DNA of 64,000 bases from JAKZRT01 sp965247915 (lineage in GTDB: Bacteria > Pseudomonadota > Alphaproteobacteria > Rhodobacterales > Rhodobacteraceae): positions 62,001 through 126,000 of the forward strand of contig OZ252048.1 in NCBI GenBank assembly GCA_965247915.1, given 5' to 3'. The notes under the pieces are model-generated. The model worked only from the letters and a program-made list of their open reading frames with translations. It searched no databases and had not been told where the DNA came from. Position numbers and translations under genes: made by a program. Shown here piece by piece: positions 32,290 to 41,246 of this stretch; positions within the stretch are counted from its first letter, which is position 1; every line of letters starts with the position of its first letter.

Positions 32290-33165
32290 CTAGCGGGTCG
32301 GCACCGGCACCTCGCCCCGGTAATCGTAAAATCCACGCTCGGTTTTGCGGCCCAGCCATCCGGCCTCGACATATTTGGTCAACAGCGGGCAGGGGCGGTA
32401 TTTGGTGTCGGCAAGCCCGTCGTGCAATACGTTCATGATCGCCAGGCAGGTGTCGAGACCGATAAAATCGGCCAGTTCCAGCGGCCCCATGGGGTGGTTG
32501 GTTCCCAGCTTCATGGCGCTGTCTATCGACGAAACGTTGCCGACCCCTTCGTAAAGCGTATAGACTGCCTCGTTTATCATCGGCATCAGGATGCGGTTGA
32601 CGATAAATCCGGGGAAATCTTCGGCGCTGGCGGCGGTCTTGCCCAGGCGTTCGACCACGGCCAGACAGGCCTTATAGGTCGGATCGTCGGTGGCGATGCC
32701 GCGGATCAGCTCGACCAGTTGCATCACTGGCACCGGGTTCATGAAATGGAACCCCATGAACCTTTCCGGCCGGTCGGTGCGGCTGGCCAGGCGGGTGATC
32801 GAAATCGACGATGTGTTCGAGGTCAGAATCGTGTGCGGCTGAAGATGCCGCAAAAGGTCTTCGAAAATCGCGGCTTTCACCGCCTCGCGTTCGGTCGCGG
32901 CCTCGATCACCAGATCGGTGGCCCCGAGCTCGGAAAGGTTGAGAGTCGTGCTGATCCGGCCCAAGGCCGCCGCCTTGTCGGCTTCGGTGATCCGTTCGCG
33001 CGCAACCTGCCGGTCCAGGTTCAGGTCGATCAGGGCCATCGCTGCGTCCAGCGCTTCCTGGCTGATGTCGTTCATAACCACGTCATAGCCCGCCAGCGCC
33101 AGAACATGGGCAATACCGTTGCCCATCTGCCCCGCGCCGACCACGCCAATCTTGCTAATGTCCAT
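32290..33165 (-). CDS. hbd: 3-Hydroxybutyryl-CoA dehydrogenase
   Basis: Interconverts (S)-3-hydroxybutyryl-CoA and acetoacetyl-CoA with NAD(P). The start at ATG 33165 gives 291 residues. The Rossmann motif is IGVVGAGQMGNGIAHVLALAG (6-26); NTSSISITRLA, then FMGFHFMNPVPVMQLVE with the catalytic His, and DFPGFIVNRILMPMINEAV are characteristic. The C-terminal domain has MGPLELADFIGLDTCL. It lies downstream of etfB-etfA on the same strand, a conserved Rhodobacterales order that fits acyl-CoA oxidation. Confidence 0.94.
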   Translation of the reverse strand: MDISKIGVVGAGQMGNGIAHVLALAGYDVVMNDISQEALDAAMALIDLNLDRQVARERITEADKAAALGRISTTLNLSELGATDLVIEAATEREAVKAAIFEDLLRHLQPHTILTSNTSSISITRLASRTDRPERFMGFHFMNPVPVMQLVELIRGIATDDPTYKACLAVVERLGKTAASAEDFPGFIVNRILMPMINEAVYTLYEGVGNVSSIDSAMKLGTNHPMGPLELADFIGLDTCLAIMNVLHDGLADTKYRPCPLLTKYVEAGWLGRKTERGFYDYRGEVPVPTR

Positions 33166-33260
33166 GGATGCCCCTTTGCTGGCTCGCCGACTTCTATCGT
33201 CCCCGGCGCGGGCGCTGCAAGTGCTCAACGGCGCCGGCCTTCAAGCGCGCCGGCCCAGGA

Positions 33261-34187
33261 TCAAAGCTTGTCGGTCAATTCGGGCAGAGCAGTAAAGAGG
33301 TCGGAAACCAGGCCAAAATCGGCGACCTGAAAAATCGGCGCTTCTTCGTCCTTGTTGATGGCAACGATAACTTTGCTGTCCTTCATCCCCGCCAGGTGCT
33401 GAATGGCCCCCGAGATGCCGACGGCAATGTAGAGATCGGGGGCCACAACCTTGCCGGTCTGGCCCACCTGCCAATCGTTCGGAGCATAGCCCGAATCGAC
33501 CGCAGCGCGCGACGCGCCAACTGCAGCACCCAGCTTGTCGGCCAGTTTCTCGATCAGGTGAAAATCTTCCTGCGATCCCACACCGCGCCCGCCGGACACA
33601 ACGATGCCCGCCGACGTGAGTTCGGGCCGATCGGACGCGGCCACCTTGTCTTCGACCCATTCCGAAAGGCCAGGATTGTCGACCGCTGAGATGGCTTCGA
33701 CCGGGGCCGGGCCACCGTCGCCCGCTGCATCAAAGGTCGAGGTTCGTATCGACACGACCTTGATGGCATCCGACGATTTGACCGTCTGGATCGCGTTGCC
33801 GGCATAGATCGGGCGCTGAAACGTATCGGCGTCGATAATGGCCGAGACATCCGAAATTACCATGACATCGAGCAATGCTGCCACCCGCGGCAGGACGTTC
33901 TTGGCATCGGTCGTGGCCGGGGCCACGATGTGCGAAAAATCGCCCGCCAGACTGACCATCAGCGCAGCGGTAGATTCGGCCAGCCGGTGGCCAAGCGTGG
34001 CGTCCTCGGCGCAAAGAACCTTGGAAACACCTGCGATGGTCGCGGCTTCGGCGGCGGCTTGGGCAGCGGTGCCGCCCGCGCAGAGAACGGTTACATCGCC
34101 CAAGGACCCGGCGGCGGCAACGGCCTTGGCGGTGGCGTCGCGTCCAAGCGCGCCGTCGGTAACTTCGGCAAGAAGAAGAACAGCCAT
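33261..34187 (-). CDS. etfA: Electron transfer flavoprotein subunit alpha
   Basis: A 308-residue FAD-binding subunit of ETF, which accepts electrons from acyl-CoA dehydrogenases such as Mcd and passes them to ETF-quinone oxidoreductase. The C-terminal FAD domain carries VSGGRGVGSQEDFHLIEKLADKLGAAVGASRAAVD, GQTGKVVAPDLYIAVGISGAIQH and the final DLFTALPELT. The start overlaps the etfB stop by one base (TGATG), so the two subunits are coupled. Length and motifs are normal. Confidence 0.96.
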   Translation of the reverse strand: MAVLLLAEVTDGALGRDATAKAVAAAGSLGDVTVLCAGGTAAQAAAEAATIAGVSKVLCAEDATLGHRLAESTAALMVSLAGDFSHIVAPATTDAKNVLPRVAALLDVMVISDVSAIIDADTFQRPIYAGNAIQTVKSSDAIKVVSIRTSTFDAAGDGGPAPVEAISAVDNPGLSEWVEDKVAASDRPELTSAGIVVSGGRGVGSQEDFHLIEKLADKLGAAVGASRAAVDSGYAPNDWQVGQTGKVVAPDLYIAVGISGAIQHLAGMKDSKVIVAINKDEEAPIFQVADFGLVSDLFTALPELTDKL

Positions 34188-34945
34188 CAGATCGCCCCCA
34201 CCTCTTTGAGTTTCTCCACAAGTTCGTCCACCGACCCGACAATCTCGCCCGCCTTGCGGGCCTCAGGTTCGTCGGTTTTCAAGATCGTCAGCCGCGGCGA
34301 AACATCGACGCCGTAATCGGCAGGCGTCTTTTCATCCATCGGTTTTTTCTTTGCTTTCATGATGTTGGGCAGCGACGCATAGCGCGGCTCGTTCAAACGC
34401 AGGTCGGTCGAGATGACCGTTGGCATCGTGACCCTGACCGTTTGAAGCCCGCCATCAACTTCGCGCGTGACCACCGCATGATCGCCGTCGATGTCGACAT
34501 CATTTGCAAACATTGCTTGGCTCCAGCTGCATAGCGCCGCCAGCATCTGGCCGGTGGCGTTCATGTCGTTGTCGATGGCCTGCTTGCCGCAGAGCACCAG
34601 ACCGGGCGCTTCTTCGTCGACCACGCCTTTCAGGATCTTGGCGACCGCCAGCGGTTCGATATCGGTATGCACATCTTCGGCCGCGACCACCAGAATGGCG
34701 CGGTCGGCCCCCATCGCCAGCGCCGTGCGCAGAGTCTCTTTCGACTTGGATGTCCCGATCGAAACGGCGATGACCTCCTCGGCTTTTCCGGCTTCTTTCA
34801 GCCGGATAGCCTCTTCGACCGCGATCTCGTCGAACGGGTTCATCGACATTTTCACATTCGCCAGATCAACGCCTGTGCCGTCCGCCTTGACGCGAACTTT
34901 CACGTTGTAGTCGATCACGCGCTTGACGGGCACAAGCACATTCAT
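34187..34945 (-). CDS. etfB: Electron transfer flavoprotein subunit beta
   Basis: A 252-residue AMP-binding subunit of ETF. It starts MNVLVPVKRVIDYNVKVRV at ATG 34945, preceded by a GGAGAA site. The ETF-beta signature lies in VLCGKQAIDNDMNATGQMLAALCSW and the recognition loop in LRLNEPRYASLPNIMKAKKKP. It is first in the etfB-etfA-hbd unit. Upstream frame extensions contain no homologous sequence. Confidence 0.96.
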   Translation of the reverse strand: MNVLVPVKRVIDYNVKVRVKADGTGVDLANVKMSMNPFDEIAVEEAIRLKEAGKAEEVIAVSIGTSKSKETLRTALAMGADRAILVVAAEDVHTDIEPLAVAKILKGVVDEEAPGLVLCGKQAIDNDMNATGQMLAALCSWSQAMFANDVDIDGDHAVVTREVDGGLQTVRVTMPTVISTDLRLNEPRYASLPNIMKAKKKPMDEKTPADYGVDVSPRLTILKTDEPEARKAGEIVGSVDELVEKLKEVGAI

Positions 34946-35093
34946 GGCGTTCTCCTCGGTCAAATCCAGGCGGGCCAAAGCCCGATTTCGCGCGCACATG
35001 TAGCCGAGCCGACCGGGCGCGAACAGTGCAAAATCGACGCGGTGTGATACACTAGCGTCCAGATTGTCGTAAGGTATTGAAAAGGGCGGATTC

Positions 35094-35453
35094 ATGGAAA
35101 AAGTCGATGGTATTGGCGGGCTGTTTTTTCGGGCGAAGGACCCCGAAACACTGAGCATCTGGTATCGCGACCATCTGGGTGTGGCGCTGGTCCCCAAGGG
35201 GCCTGACAATCCGCCGTGGGTGCAAGCCGCCGGCACGACTGTCTTTGCGCCGTTTCCCGAGGACACAGATTACTTCCCTTCGGATCAATCCTTTATGATC
35301 AATTTCAGGTTAAGTGATCTGGATGCCATGCTGGCCCAGCTGCGGGCAGCGGACATTGATGCCACCGCTCCGGAAGAGATGGAAGGCATCGGTCGTTTTG
35401 CCCGCATCCACGACCCCGAGGGCAACCCGATCGAGCTGTGGGAGCCGTCCTAG
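35094..35453 (+). CDS. VOC-family (glyoxalase-like) protein
   Basis: A 119-residue protein of the vicinal-oxygen-chelate fold. It starts MEKVDGIGGLFFRAKDPETLSIWYRDHLGV, a common opening for single-domain VOC proteins, and ends with DPEGNPIELWEPS, where the Glu is a usual metal ligand. The substrate cannot be predicted; metalloenzymes of this type act as lyases, dioxygenases or resistance proteins. It converges on the PduO gene with a 4-base overlap and diverges from etfB. Confidence 0.85.
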   Translation: MEKVDGIGGLFFRAKDPETLSIWYRDHLGVALVPKGPDNPPWVQAAGTTVFAPFPEDTDYFPSDQSFMINFRLSDLDAMLAQLRAADIDATAPEEMEGIGRFARIHDPEGNPIELWEPS

Positions 35454-36022
35454 CGGTTCGCGCCAGGCACCCAGAGGACATCGGATTTTCCACCGTCGTT
35501 GGCCATGCGTGCGGCCACGAAGAACCAGTCGGACACACGGTTGAGAAAGGTGATCGCGGCCGGGTTGACCTCTTCGATGCCGGCCAGTTCCACGGCCAGA
35601 CGCTCGGCCCGGCGGGCCACGGTTCGGCACAGATGCAGATGCGCGGCAAGTGCGGTTCCACCGGGCAGAACGAAGCTGCGCAGCGGCTCAAGGTTTCTGT
35701 TCATTGCGTCAATTTCGTGCTCCAGACGCTTGGTCTGGGCCGGGGTCATGCGCAGGGGCGGATATTCTGCATTGGCGTCCCCGGCGATGTCGGGGCGGCA
35801 CAGGTCGGCGCCCAGGTCGAACAGGTCATTCTGAATTGACGACAACTGCTGGTCCACTTCGCGCCCCGCATGAAGTCGGGCAAGACCGAGCGTGGCATTC
35901 AGCTCGTCGACCGTGCCATAGGCCGTGACGCGCAGGTCATCTTTTGACCGCCGCGAACCGTCACCCAAGGCGGTGTCGCCCTTATCGCCCGTGCGGGTGT
36001 AGATTTTGTTCAAAACAACCAT
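35450..36022 (-). CDS. Cob(I)alamin adenosyltransferase, PduO type
   Basis: Transfers adenosyl from ATP to cob(I)alamin to make adenosylcobalamin. The 190-residue protein starts MVVLNKIYTRTGDKGDTALGDGSRRSKDD, where TRTGDKG binds ATP, followed by YGTVDELNATLGLAR. The C-terminal helix region has HLHLCRTVARRAERLAVEL and FLNRVSDWFFVAAR, the cobalamin and ATP site. Its product is the cofactor of ethylmalonyl- and methylmalonyl-CoA mutases, which fits the neighbouring CoA-ester genes. It follows the twin-TM gene on the minus strand. Confidence 0.94.
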   Translation of the reverse strand: MVVLNKIYTRTGDKGDTALGDGSRRSKDDLRVTAYGTVDELNATLGLARLHAGREVDQQLSSIQNDLFDLGADLCRPDIAGDANAEYPPLRMTPAQTKRLEHEIDAMNRNLEPLRSFVLPGGTALAAHLHLCRTVARRAERLAVELAGIEEVNPAAITFLNRVSDWFFVAARMANDGGKSDVLWVPGANR

Positions 36023-36058
36023 ATTTCACACTTTCTGACCGCAGGATTCTGCGAAGTA

Positions 36059-36265
36059 CTACCCGCCGCGTCCGCGAAAAAAGACGAACAACAGAATCAA
36101 CACAACCGCCAGCGCCTGGGCCGCAATCCGATAGCGCATGATCCGATTTGCATGTTTGCGATTAAAGTCGCCACCTTTTGCAAAGCCGCCGATTCCGATC
36201 ATCAGGATAATCAATACCCCGATCGCGGCGACGGCGACGAGAATGAAAAGCGGATCGCTGGCCAA
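36059..36265 (-). CDS. Twin-transmembrane small protein (HIG1-like)
   Basis: A 68-residue inner-membrane protein with hydrophobic helices at about 7-29 and 47-63, joined by a basic loop GGDFNRKHANRIMRYR that resembles the HIG1 domain of respiratory-complex assembly factors. The start is a TTG at 36265 with AGGAG 6 bases upstream. A gene of this type next to the cobalamin adenosyltransferase and etfB is common in Rhodobacterales. The exact role is unknown. Confidence 0.8.
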   Translation of the reverse strand: MASDPLFILVAVAAIGVLIILMIGIGGFAKGGDFNRKHANRIMRYRIAAQALAVVLILLFVFFRGRGG

Positions 36266-36335
36266 GGGGGCTCCTGTCGTGACGGGTGTAACCTAGTGCG
36301 AACACTGGGCGAGCGCGAGGGGGTTTCATGGAGGG

Positions 36336-37169
36336 TTACCCATTCGCAAGCAGCCAATCCAATACCCGCGTCGGCAAGAGCCGCCTGCAAGCGCCCATGA
36401 AATAGGTGGGTGTGGTTACGTAATAGCGGGGCTTTGGGGTGCGGGCCTCGAGCGCATGTAGGAGTTTTTTGGCGACCGCCTCGGGCAACAACTCGAAGGG
36501 GTCGCGGCTGGGCGGGCCGTAGAGCCGGTCGCGCAGGCGGGCATAATCGGCAGCGCGGGCGGAAGAACCGGCGTCGATCCATTTCTCGAAATGCGGGATG
36601 GCGTTTTGCCGGATGCGGGTGGTGATGGGGCCGGGCTCGATCAGCGACACGCCGATGCCGGTGCCGTGCATTTCGATCCGCAGACAGTCGGTCAGGCCTT
36701 CGAGAGCGAATTTGGCCGACACATAGGCCCCCCGAAATGTCATCGGCACCAGGCCTAGGACGGACGAATTCTGAACAATCCGCCCCGCCCCCGCGCGGCG
36801 CATGACCGGGATGGCGCGGCGGGTCAGGTCGTGCCAGCCGAAGAAATTGGCCTCGAATATCGCGCGCAGGGCTTCGACGGGAAGGTCCTCGACCAGCCCC
36901 GGCACCGCGTAGGCGCCGTTGTTGAAAAGCGCGCCAAGGGTGCTGCCGGTAGCCTCAAGCACAGAATCGAAACCTTGGGCGATGGTCTGGGGCGCTTCAT
37001 AGTCGATCAGCGTGGTCTCGAACCCATCATCGGCCAAACGCGCGCAGTCTTGCGGCTGGCGGCAGGATGCAAAGACCCGCCAGCCCCGGTCGCGGAGATA
37101 GCGCGCCGAGGCGGCTCCGATGCCCGACGAACAGCCGGTGATAAGGATGGATTTCTCGACTGCCCGCAT
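36336..37169 (-). CDS. SDR-family oxidoreductase
   Basis: A 277-residue classical short-chain dehydrogenase. The Rossmann motif is ILITGCSSGIGAASA (about 8-22), NNGAYAVPGLVED follows, and the catalytic Ser and YVSAKFALEGL supply Ser, Tyr and Lys. The C-terminal extension PRYYVTTPTYFMGACRRLLPTRVLDWLL is hydrophobic and may associate with the membrane. The substrate is unknown; the shape resembles retinol/hydroxysteroid-dehydrogenase-like enzymes. It is upstream of the twin-TM gene on the same strand with a 70-base gap. Confidence 0.85.
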   Translation of the reverse strand: MRAVEKSILITGCSSGIGAASARYLRDRGWRVFASCRQPQDCARLADDGFETTLIDYEAPQTIAQGFDSVLEATGSTLGALFNNGAYAVPGLVEDLPVEALRAIFEANFFGWHDLTRRAIPVMRRAGAGRIVQNSSVLGLVPMTFRGAYVSAKFALEGLTDCLRIEMHGTGIGVSLIEPGPITTRIRQNAIPHFEKWIDAGSSARAADYARLRDRLYGPPSRDPFELLPEAVAKKLLHALEARTPKPRYYVTTPTYFMGACRRLLPTRVLDWLLANG

Positions 37170-37203
37170 CTAGGAATTGCCCACATCATTTTGCGAGGTT
37201 GAA

Positions 37204-37375
37204 ATGGCAGAGCATCGGGCAAGCTGTCAATGCGGGGCGATTATCTGGGCGTCGCCTTGGGTTGTTTCGACGGCCGCTGCCCGAGCCTTCGCGGGCCGCC
37301 TGGACCGAAGAAAAGCACGACTGAGTGGTCTTTCCCGATCACTGGCCGACCTATGAAAAGGGTACGCCCGAATAG
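37204..37375 (+). pseudogene. Remnant of a GFA-like (CENP-V/GFA fold) gene
   Basis: The frame from ATG 37204 reads MAEHRASCQCGAI, the Cys-x-Cys-Gly start of glutathione-dependent formaldehyde-activating-like proteins. Shortly afterwards homology is lost. In another frame from about 37277 the sequence reads LPEPSRAAWTEEKHD, a TGA, then VVFPDHWPTYEKGTPE and a stop at 37375, which looks like a C-terminus. The middle (about 90 residues in the family) is missing, so this is a deletion remnant with a frameshift and a stop. Recognition of the second half is tentative. Confidence 0.4.
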
Positions 37376-37376
37376 C

Positions 37377-37390
37377 GCTCAAGGTTGAGC
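37377..37390. repeat. 14-bp palindrome, copy 1 (GCTCAAGGTTGAGC)
   Basis: Arms GCTCAA/TTGAGC around GG. It lies one base after the stop of the GFA remnant. An identical copy is at 43941-43954. No T-tract follows, so it is not a standard terminator. Confidence 0.7.
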
Positions 37391-37587
37391 AGGTATGTAA
37401 CATGCGGATATTACGCGATAAAACCTCTCAAAACCCGAATGGGTGAGTCAACGTGCATATGGTGGGGCGTGGCAAAGATACGGCTGCGCCGAGGCGTGTC
37501 AACAGAGCAGTCGAGCGACTTATCGGTGCCCTGGGCGTGCAAATACCCCATGGAATGTTTCCGAACGCCCGGCTAGAATCGGCGGCA

Positions 37588-39924
37588 ATGACCGAGCAGT
37601 CAGACAAAAAACCCGGGGCCGTGCTGGCCGAACCTTTGCGCCGCGCTATCGGCGAGCGCTATCTGACCTATGCGCTTTCCACGATCATGCACCGGGCGCT
37701 GCCCGATGCGCGCGATGGGCTGAAACCGGTGCACCGGCGCATTCTTTATGCGATGCGCGAGTTGAAGTTGTCGTCCTCGGGGGGATTCCGCAAATCGGCC
37801 AAAATCTCCGGCGACGTGATGGGCAATTACCATCCGCACGGCAACCAAGCGATTTACGACGCCATGGCGCGGCTGGCGCAGGATTTCAACGTGCGCTATC
37901 CGCTGGTCGACGGGCAGGGGAATTTCGGCAATATCGACGGCGATAATCCGGCCGCCGAACGCTACACCGAAGCGCGGTTGACCGCAGCCGCCGAAGCGCT
38001 GCTGGACGGGCTGGCCGAAGACGCGGTCGATTTTCGCGACAATTACGACGGCACGTTGCAGGAGCCGGTGGTGCTGCCGGCCTCGTATCCGAACCTGCTG
38101 GCCAACGGTTCGAGCGGCATCGCCGTGGGCATGGCCACCAGCATTCCGCCGCACAATATCGCTGAACTTTGTGACGCGGCGCTGCTTCTGATCAAATCGC
38201 CAAATGCGCTAATCGAAACACTGATGGACAAGGTTCCGGGGCCGGACCTGCCCACGGGCGGGGTGATCGACGAGGCGCGCGAGAACATCCTTGAAGCCTA
38301 TCGCACCGGGCGCGGCGGATTCAGGACGCGGGCGCGGTACGAGGTTGAGGACCTGGGGCGCGGTCAGTGGCAGGTTGTGGTCACCGAGATCCCCTATCAG
38401 GTGCAAAAAGGCCGTTTGATCGAAAAGCTGGCCGAACTGATCCAGTTGAAAAAAGTGCCGATCCTGGCGGACGTGCGCGATGAGAGCGCCGAGGACATTC
38501 GCATCGTTCTGGAACCGCGGTCCAAGAACGTGGATCCCGATGTTCTAATGTCGATGCTGTTCAGGAAATCGGACCTTGAGACCCGCATCAGCCTGAACAT
38601 GAACGTGCTGATCGACGGCGTGACGCCCAAGGTGTGCGGCCTGAGAGAGGTGTTGCAGGCGTTTTTGGACCATCGGCGCGAGGTGATGTTGCGGCGCTCG
38701 CGGCATCGGCTGGAAAAGATCGACCACCGGCTTGAAGTGCTGGAAGGCTTTATCGTGGCCTTCCTGAACCTCGACCGGGTGATCGACATCATCCGTTATG
38801 ATAACAACCCCAAGGCGGCGCTGATGGCCGAGGATTGGGGCCAGGACCACACGCGCGCCAATTCGGAGGCGAACTACGTGCCGCCGGTGCCGGGCGGCGA
38901 CGATGGGCTGAGCGACGTGCAAGCCGAGGCGATCTTGAACATGCGCCTGCGCAGCCTGCGGCGGCTGGAAGAGCTTGGATTGCGCCGCGAACGCGACGAT
39001 CTGATGCGCGAACGGGCGGAACTGGATGACCTTCTGGGCGACGCGGGGCTTCAGTGGGCCACGCTGTCGGGCCAGATACGCAAAACACGCAAGGCCTTCG
39101 GCAAGACCCACCCGGCCGGCGCGCGTCGCACCACATTCGCCGAGGCGGCAGCCGTGGCCGAAGTGCCGCTGGAAGCGATGATCGACAAAGAATCGGTCAC
39201 GGTAGTCTGCTCGGCCTTGGGCTGGATCCGCGCGATGAAGGGCCATATCGACCTCGCCCAGCCGTTGAAATTCAAAGACGGCGACGGGGCGCGGTTCACG
39301 TTCCACGCCGAGACCACCGACAAACTGCTGATGTTCGGGTCTGCGGGGCGGCTTTACACCATTCCGGTGGCGAACCTGCCGGGGGGCCGGAGCATGGGCG
39401 AGCCGGTGCGCCTGATTGTCGATCTGCCGAACGAGGCGGCGATTGTCGCGCTGGTGATCCATCGCCCCGGCGGGCGTCTGATCGTGGCTTCAAGCGCGGG
39501 CGACGGGTTTATCGTGCCCGAAGCTGACGTGGTGGCCCAGACCCGCGCCGGCAAGCAGGTGCTGAATGTCAAAGGCGACGTGGTGGCGCGCGTTTGCCGC
39601 CCGGTGGCCGGTGACACAATCGCCGTGGTCAGCGAAAACGCGAAACTCCTGGTCTTCCCGCTGGACGAGTTGCCCGAGATGACGCGCGGCAAGGGCGCGC
39701 GCATTCAAAAGTACAAATCCGCCCGTGGTCGGCAGGGCGTGCTGGAACTTGACGGTGGCCTCAGCGACATCACCACGTTCAACTGGGCCGAAGGCCTTAG
39801 TTGGGAAATGGGCGGCGGGCGCACCCGAGTTGAGCCCGATCTGACCGACTGGCTGGGCAAGCGCGCCGGAGTGGGGAAAAAACCCCCACACGGATTTCCC
39901 CGCAACAACAAGTTTTTGTCGTAA
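37588..39924 (+). CDS. parC: DNA topoisomerase IV subunit A
   Basis: The breakage-reunion subunit of topoisomerase IV, which decatenates daughter chromosomes. The start at ATG 37588 gives 778 residues. Motifs: YALSTIMHRALPDARDGLKPVHRRILYAM (quinolone-region block), KSAKISGDVMGNYHPHG, and the active-site Tyr in AAERYTEARLT. The C-terminal beta-propeller (about 500-770) has degenerate blades without a GyrA box, which favours ParC over GyrA. The frame upstream of 37588 has no homology. parE is not in the window. Confidence 0.95.
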   Translation: MTEQSDKKPGAVLAEPLRRAIGERYLTYALSTIMHRALPDARDGLKPVHRRILYAMRELKLSSSGGFRKSAKISGDVMGNYHPHGNQAIYDAMARLAQDFNVRYPLVDGQGNFGNIDGDNPAAERYTEARLTAAAEALLDGLAEDAVDFRDNYDGTLQEPVVLPASYPNLLANGSSGIAVGMATSIPPHNIAELCDAALLLIKSPNALIETLMDKVPGPDLPTGGVIDEARENILEAYRTGRGGFRTRARYEVEDLGRGQWQVVVTEIPYQVQKGRLIEKLAELIQLKKVPILADVRDESAEDIRIVLEPRSKNVDPDVLMSMLFRKSDLETRISLNMNVLIDGVTPKVCGLREVLQAFLDHRREVMLRRSRHRLEKIDHRLEVLEGFIVAFLNLDRVIDIIRYDNNPKAALMAEDWGQDHTRANSEANYVPPVPGGDDGLSDVQAEAILNMRLRSLRRLEELGLRRERDDLMRERAELDDLLGDAGLQWATLSGQIRKTRKAFGKTHPAGARRTTFAEAAAVAEVPLEAMIDKESVTVVCSALGWIRAMKGHIDLAQPLKFKDGDGARFTFHAETTDKLLMFGSAGRLYTIPVANLPGGRSMGEPVRLIVDLPNEAAIVALVIHRPGGRLIVASSAGDGFIVPEADVVAQTRAGKQVLNVKGDVVARVCRPVAGDTIAVVSENAKLLVFPLDELPEMTRGKGARIQKYKSARGRQGVLELDGGLSDITTFNWAEGLSWEMGGGRTRVEPDLTDWLGKRAGVGKKPPHGFPRNNKFLS

Positions 39925-40009
39925 TTTTGTCACCGATTTTGGCGACAATAGCCATGTTACAAGTCATTTGGCCGGGTTTGGCCGCTAGAATATTGCAGGA
40001 CCTGATCCA

Positions 40010-41232
40010 ATGACCGAAACCAACACTGACACTTTGAACGGTCGCTATACCGACGCGACCGGCGCGTTCTTCTGGCTGAACTTCCGCATCGGGCTTTTGA
40101 CCCTGATTACCCTGGGCCTCTACCGGTTCTGGGCGCGCACCCGGGTGTGGCGCTATATGTGGTCGGCGACGTCGCCCGGAGGCGATCCGTTCGAATACAC
40201 CGGCACCGGCCTTGAAAAGCTGCTGGGGTTTCTGGTCGCCATGGTCATTCTGGCCGTGGTTCTGGGGATCATGCAGCTGTTGCTGTTCTATGCTGGGATG
40301 TCGTTTTTTCGGGCTATGCGCATGAGGCCGAACTGCAATTGCAGATCGCCATCGCGCAGCTGTCGCTCATCGTGCTCTATCCGCTGATCCTGTTCGCGCG
40401 CTATCGCGCCCGGCGGTATATGATGGCGCGCACCCGCTGGCGGGGTCTGCGCTTTGGCATGGAAAGTGCGGCGCTTGGGTACATGTGGCGCGGGCTGGGG
40501 CATGGGGTTCTATCGGCGCTGACGCTTGGGATATTGTTGCCGCGCCAGACCTATTACCTGACCAAATACATGGTGGACCGCACCTGGTACGGCGATCACC
40601 AGCTTCATGTCGGCGGACGCTGGCCGATGCTCTATCCGGCGATGAAGCACATCCTTATCGGCGTCGTGCTGATGGCCGCCGGATTTGCGGTCATCGCGGC
40701 GGGTGCGGCAACCGGGACGCCGGCAGTGATCGCGGCGGGCGGTGCGGCGATCGCCGTCGGCTATGTCTGGCTGATCGTCGGGTTTATATTCTACAAGGTG
40801 CGAACTTTCGAGCTGATGGCCGACGCGACCGGGCTGGGCGAGACGGTGACGTTCCGGGCCGCGCCACGGACCAGGACGGTGGTCAAACACATATTCCTGG
40901 GCGGCCTGCTTGCCAGTTTGATCCTGGGTCTGGTCAGCGCTGCTTATACGACGATGCTGGCAGGCGTTGGTTTGAACGCGCTCGACGCCAACGGCCTGCC
41001 GAGCTTTGGTCCGCCCGAAATCGCGGTGCTGGTGATCGGTGGTCTGCTTTTGCTGGCGCCTTGGGGGGCGCTGTCGAAGGCGCTGATTATCCAGCCGATT
41101 GTATCGTATGTGGTGACCTCGACCTGGGTCGCGGCGCCGATGGGGCTGGCCGGGGTACGACAGCGGATCGGCGACGAGATGGTCGACGCTGACGGCTTTG
41201 CCGACGCGCTGGATGTGGGCGGCGCGATCTGA
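40010..41232 (+). pseudogene. DUF898 (YjgN-like) membrane protein, frameshifted
   Basis: Two frames together make one YjgN/DUF898 protein. Frame 1 from ATG 40010 reads GRYTDATGAFFWLNFRIGLLTL and LYRFWARTRVWRYMWSAT, typical of the family, up to about residue 100. At a run of six T (40304-40309) the frame slips. With one extra T it would continue SGYAHEAELQLQIAIAQLS into the second frame, which runs to 41232 with several membrane helices. So one base is missing in a homopolymer: either a true frameshift or a sequencing error. Function of the family is unknown. An M48 protease gene follows 14 bases later. Confidence 0.8.
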
Positions 41233-41246
41233 GGGATAGCGCGCGG

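Larger units (their letters stand above)
37170..37587. other. SDR/parC intergenic region with a gene remnant
   Basis: 418 bases between the divergent SDR and parC genes. The left half holds a degraded GFA-like gene (37204-37375); the 14-bp palindrome (37377-37390) follows its last stop. The rest, up to the parC start, shows no gene and should contain the parC promoter. Confidence 0.5.

Noticed and set aside
40304..40309. Programmed frameshift at the T6 run in the DUF898 gene
   Set aside because: No pseudoknot or internal ribosome-like stimulator is apparent, and the family does not use frameshifting. A missing base is simpler.
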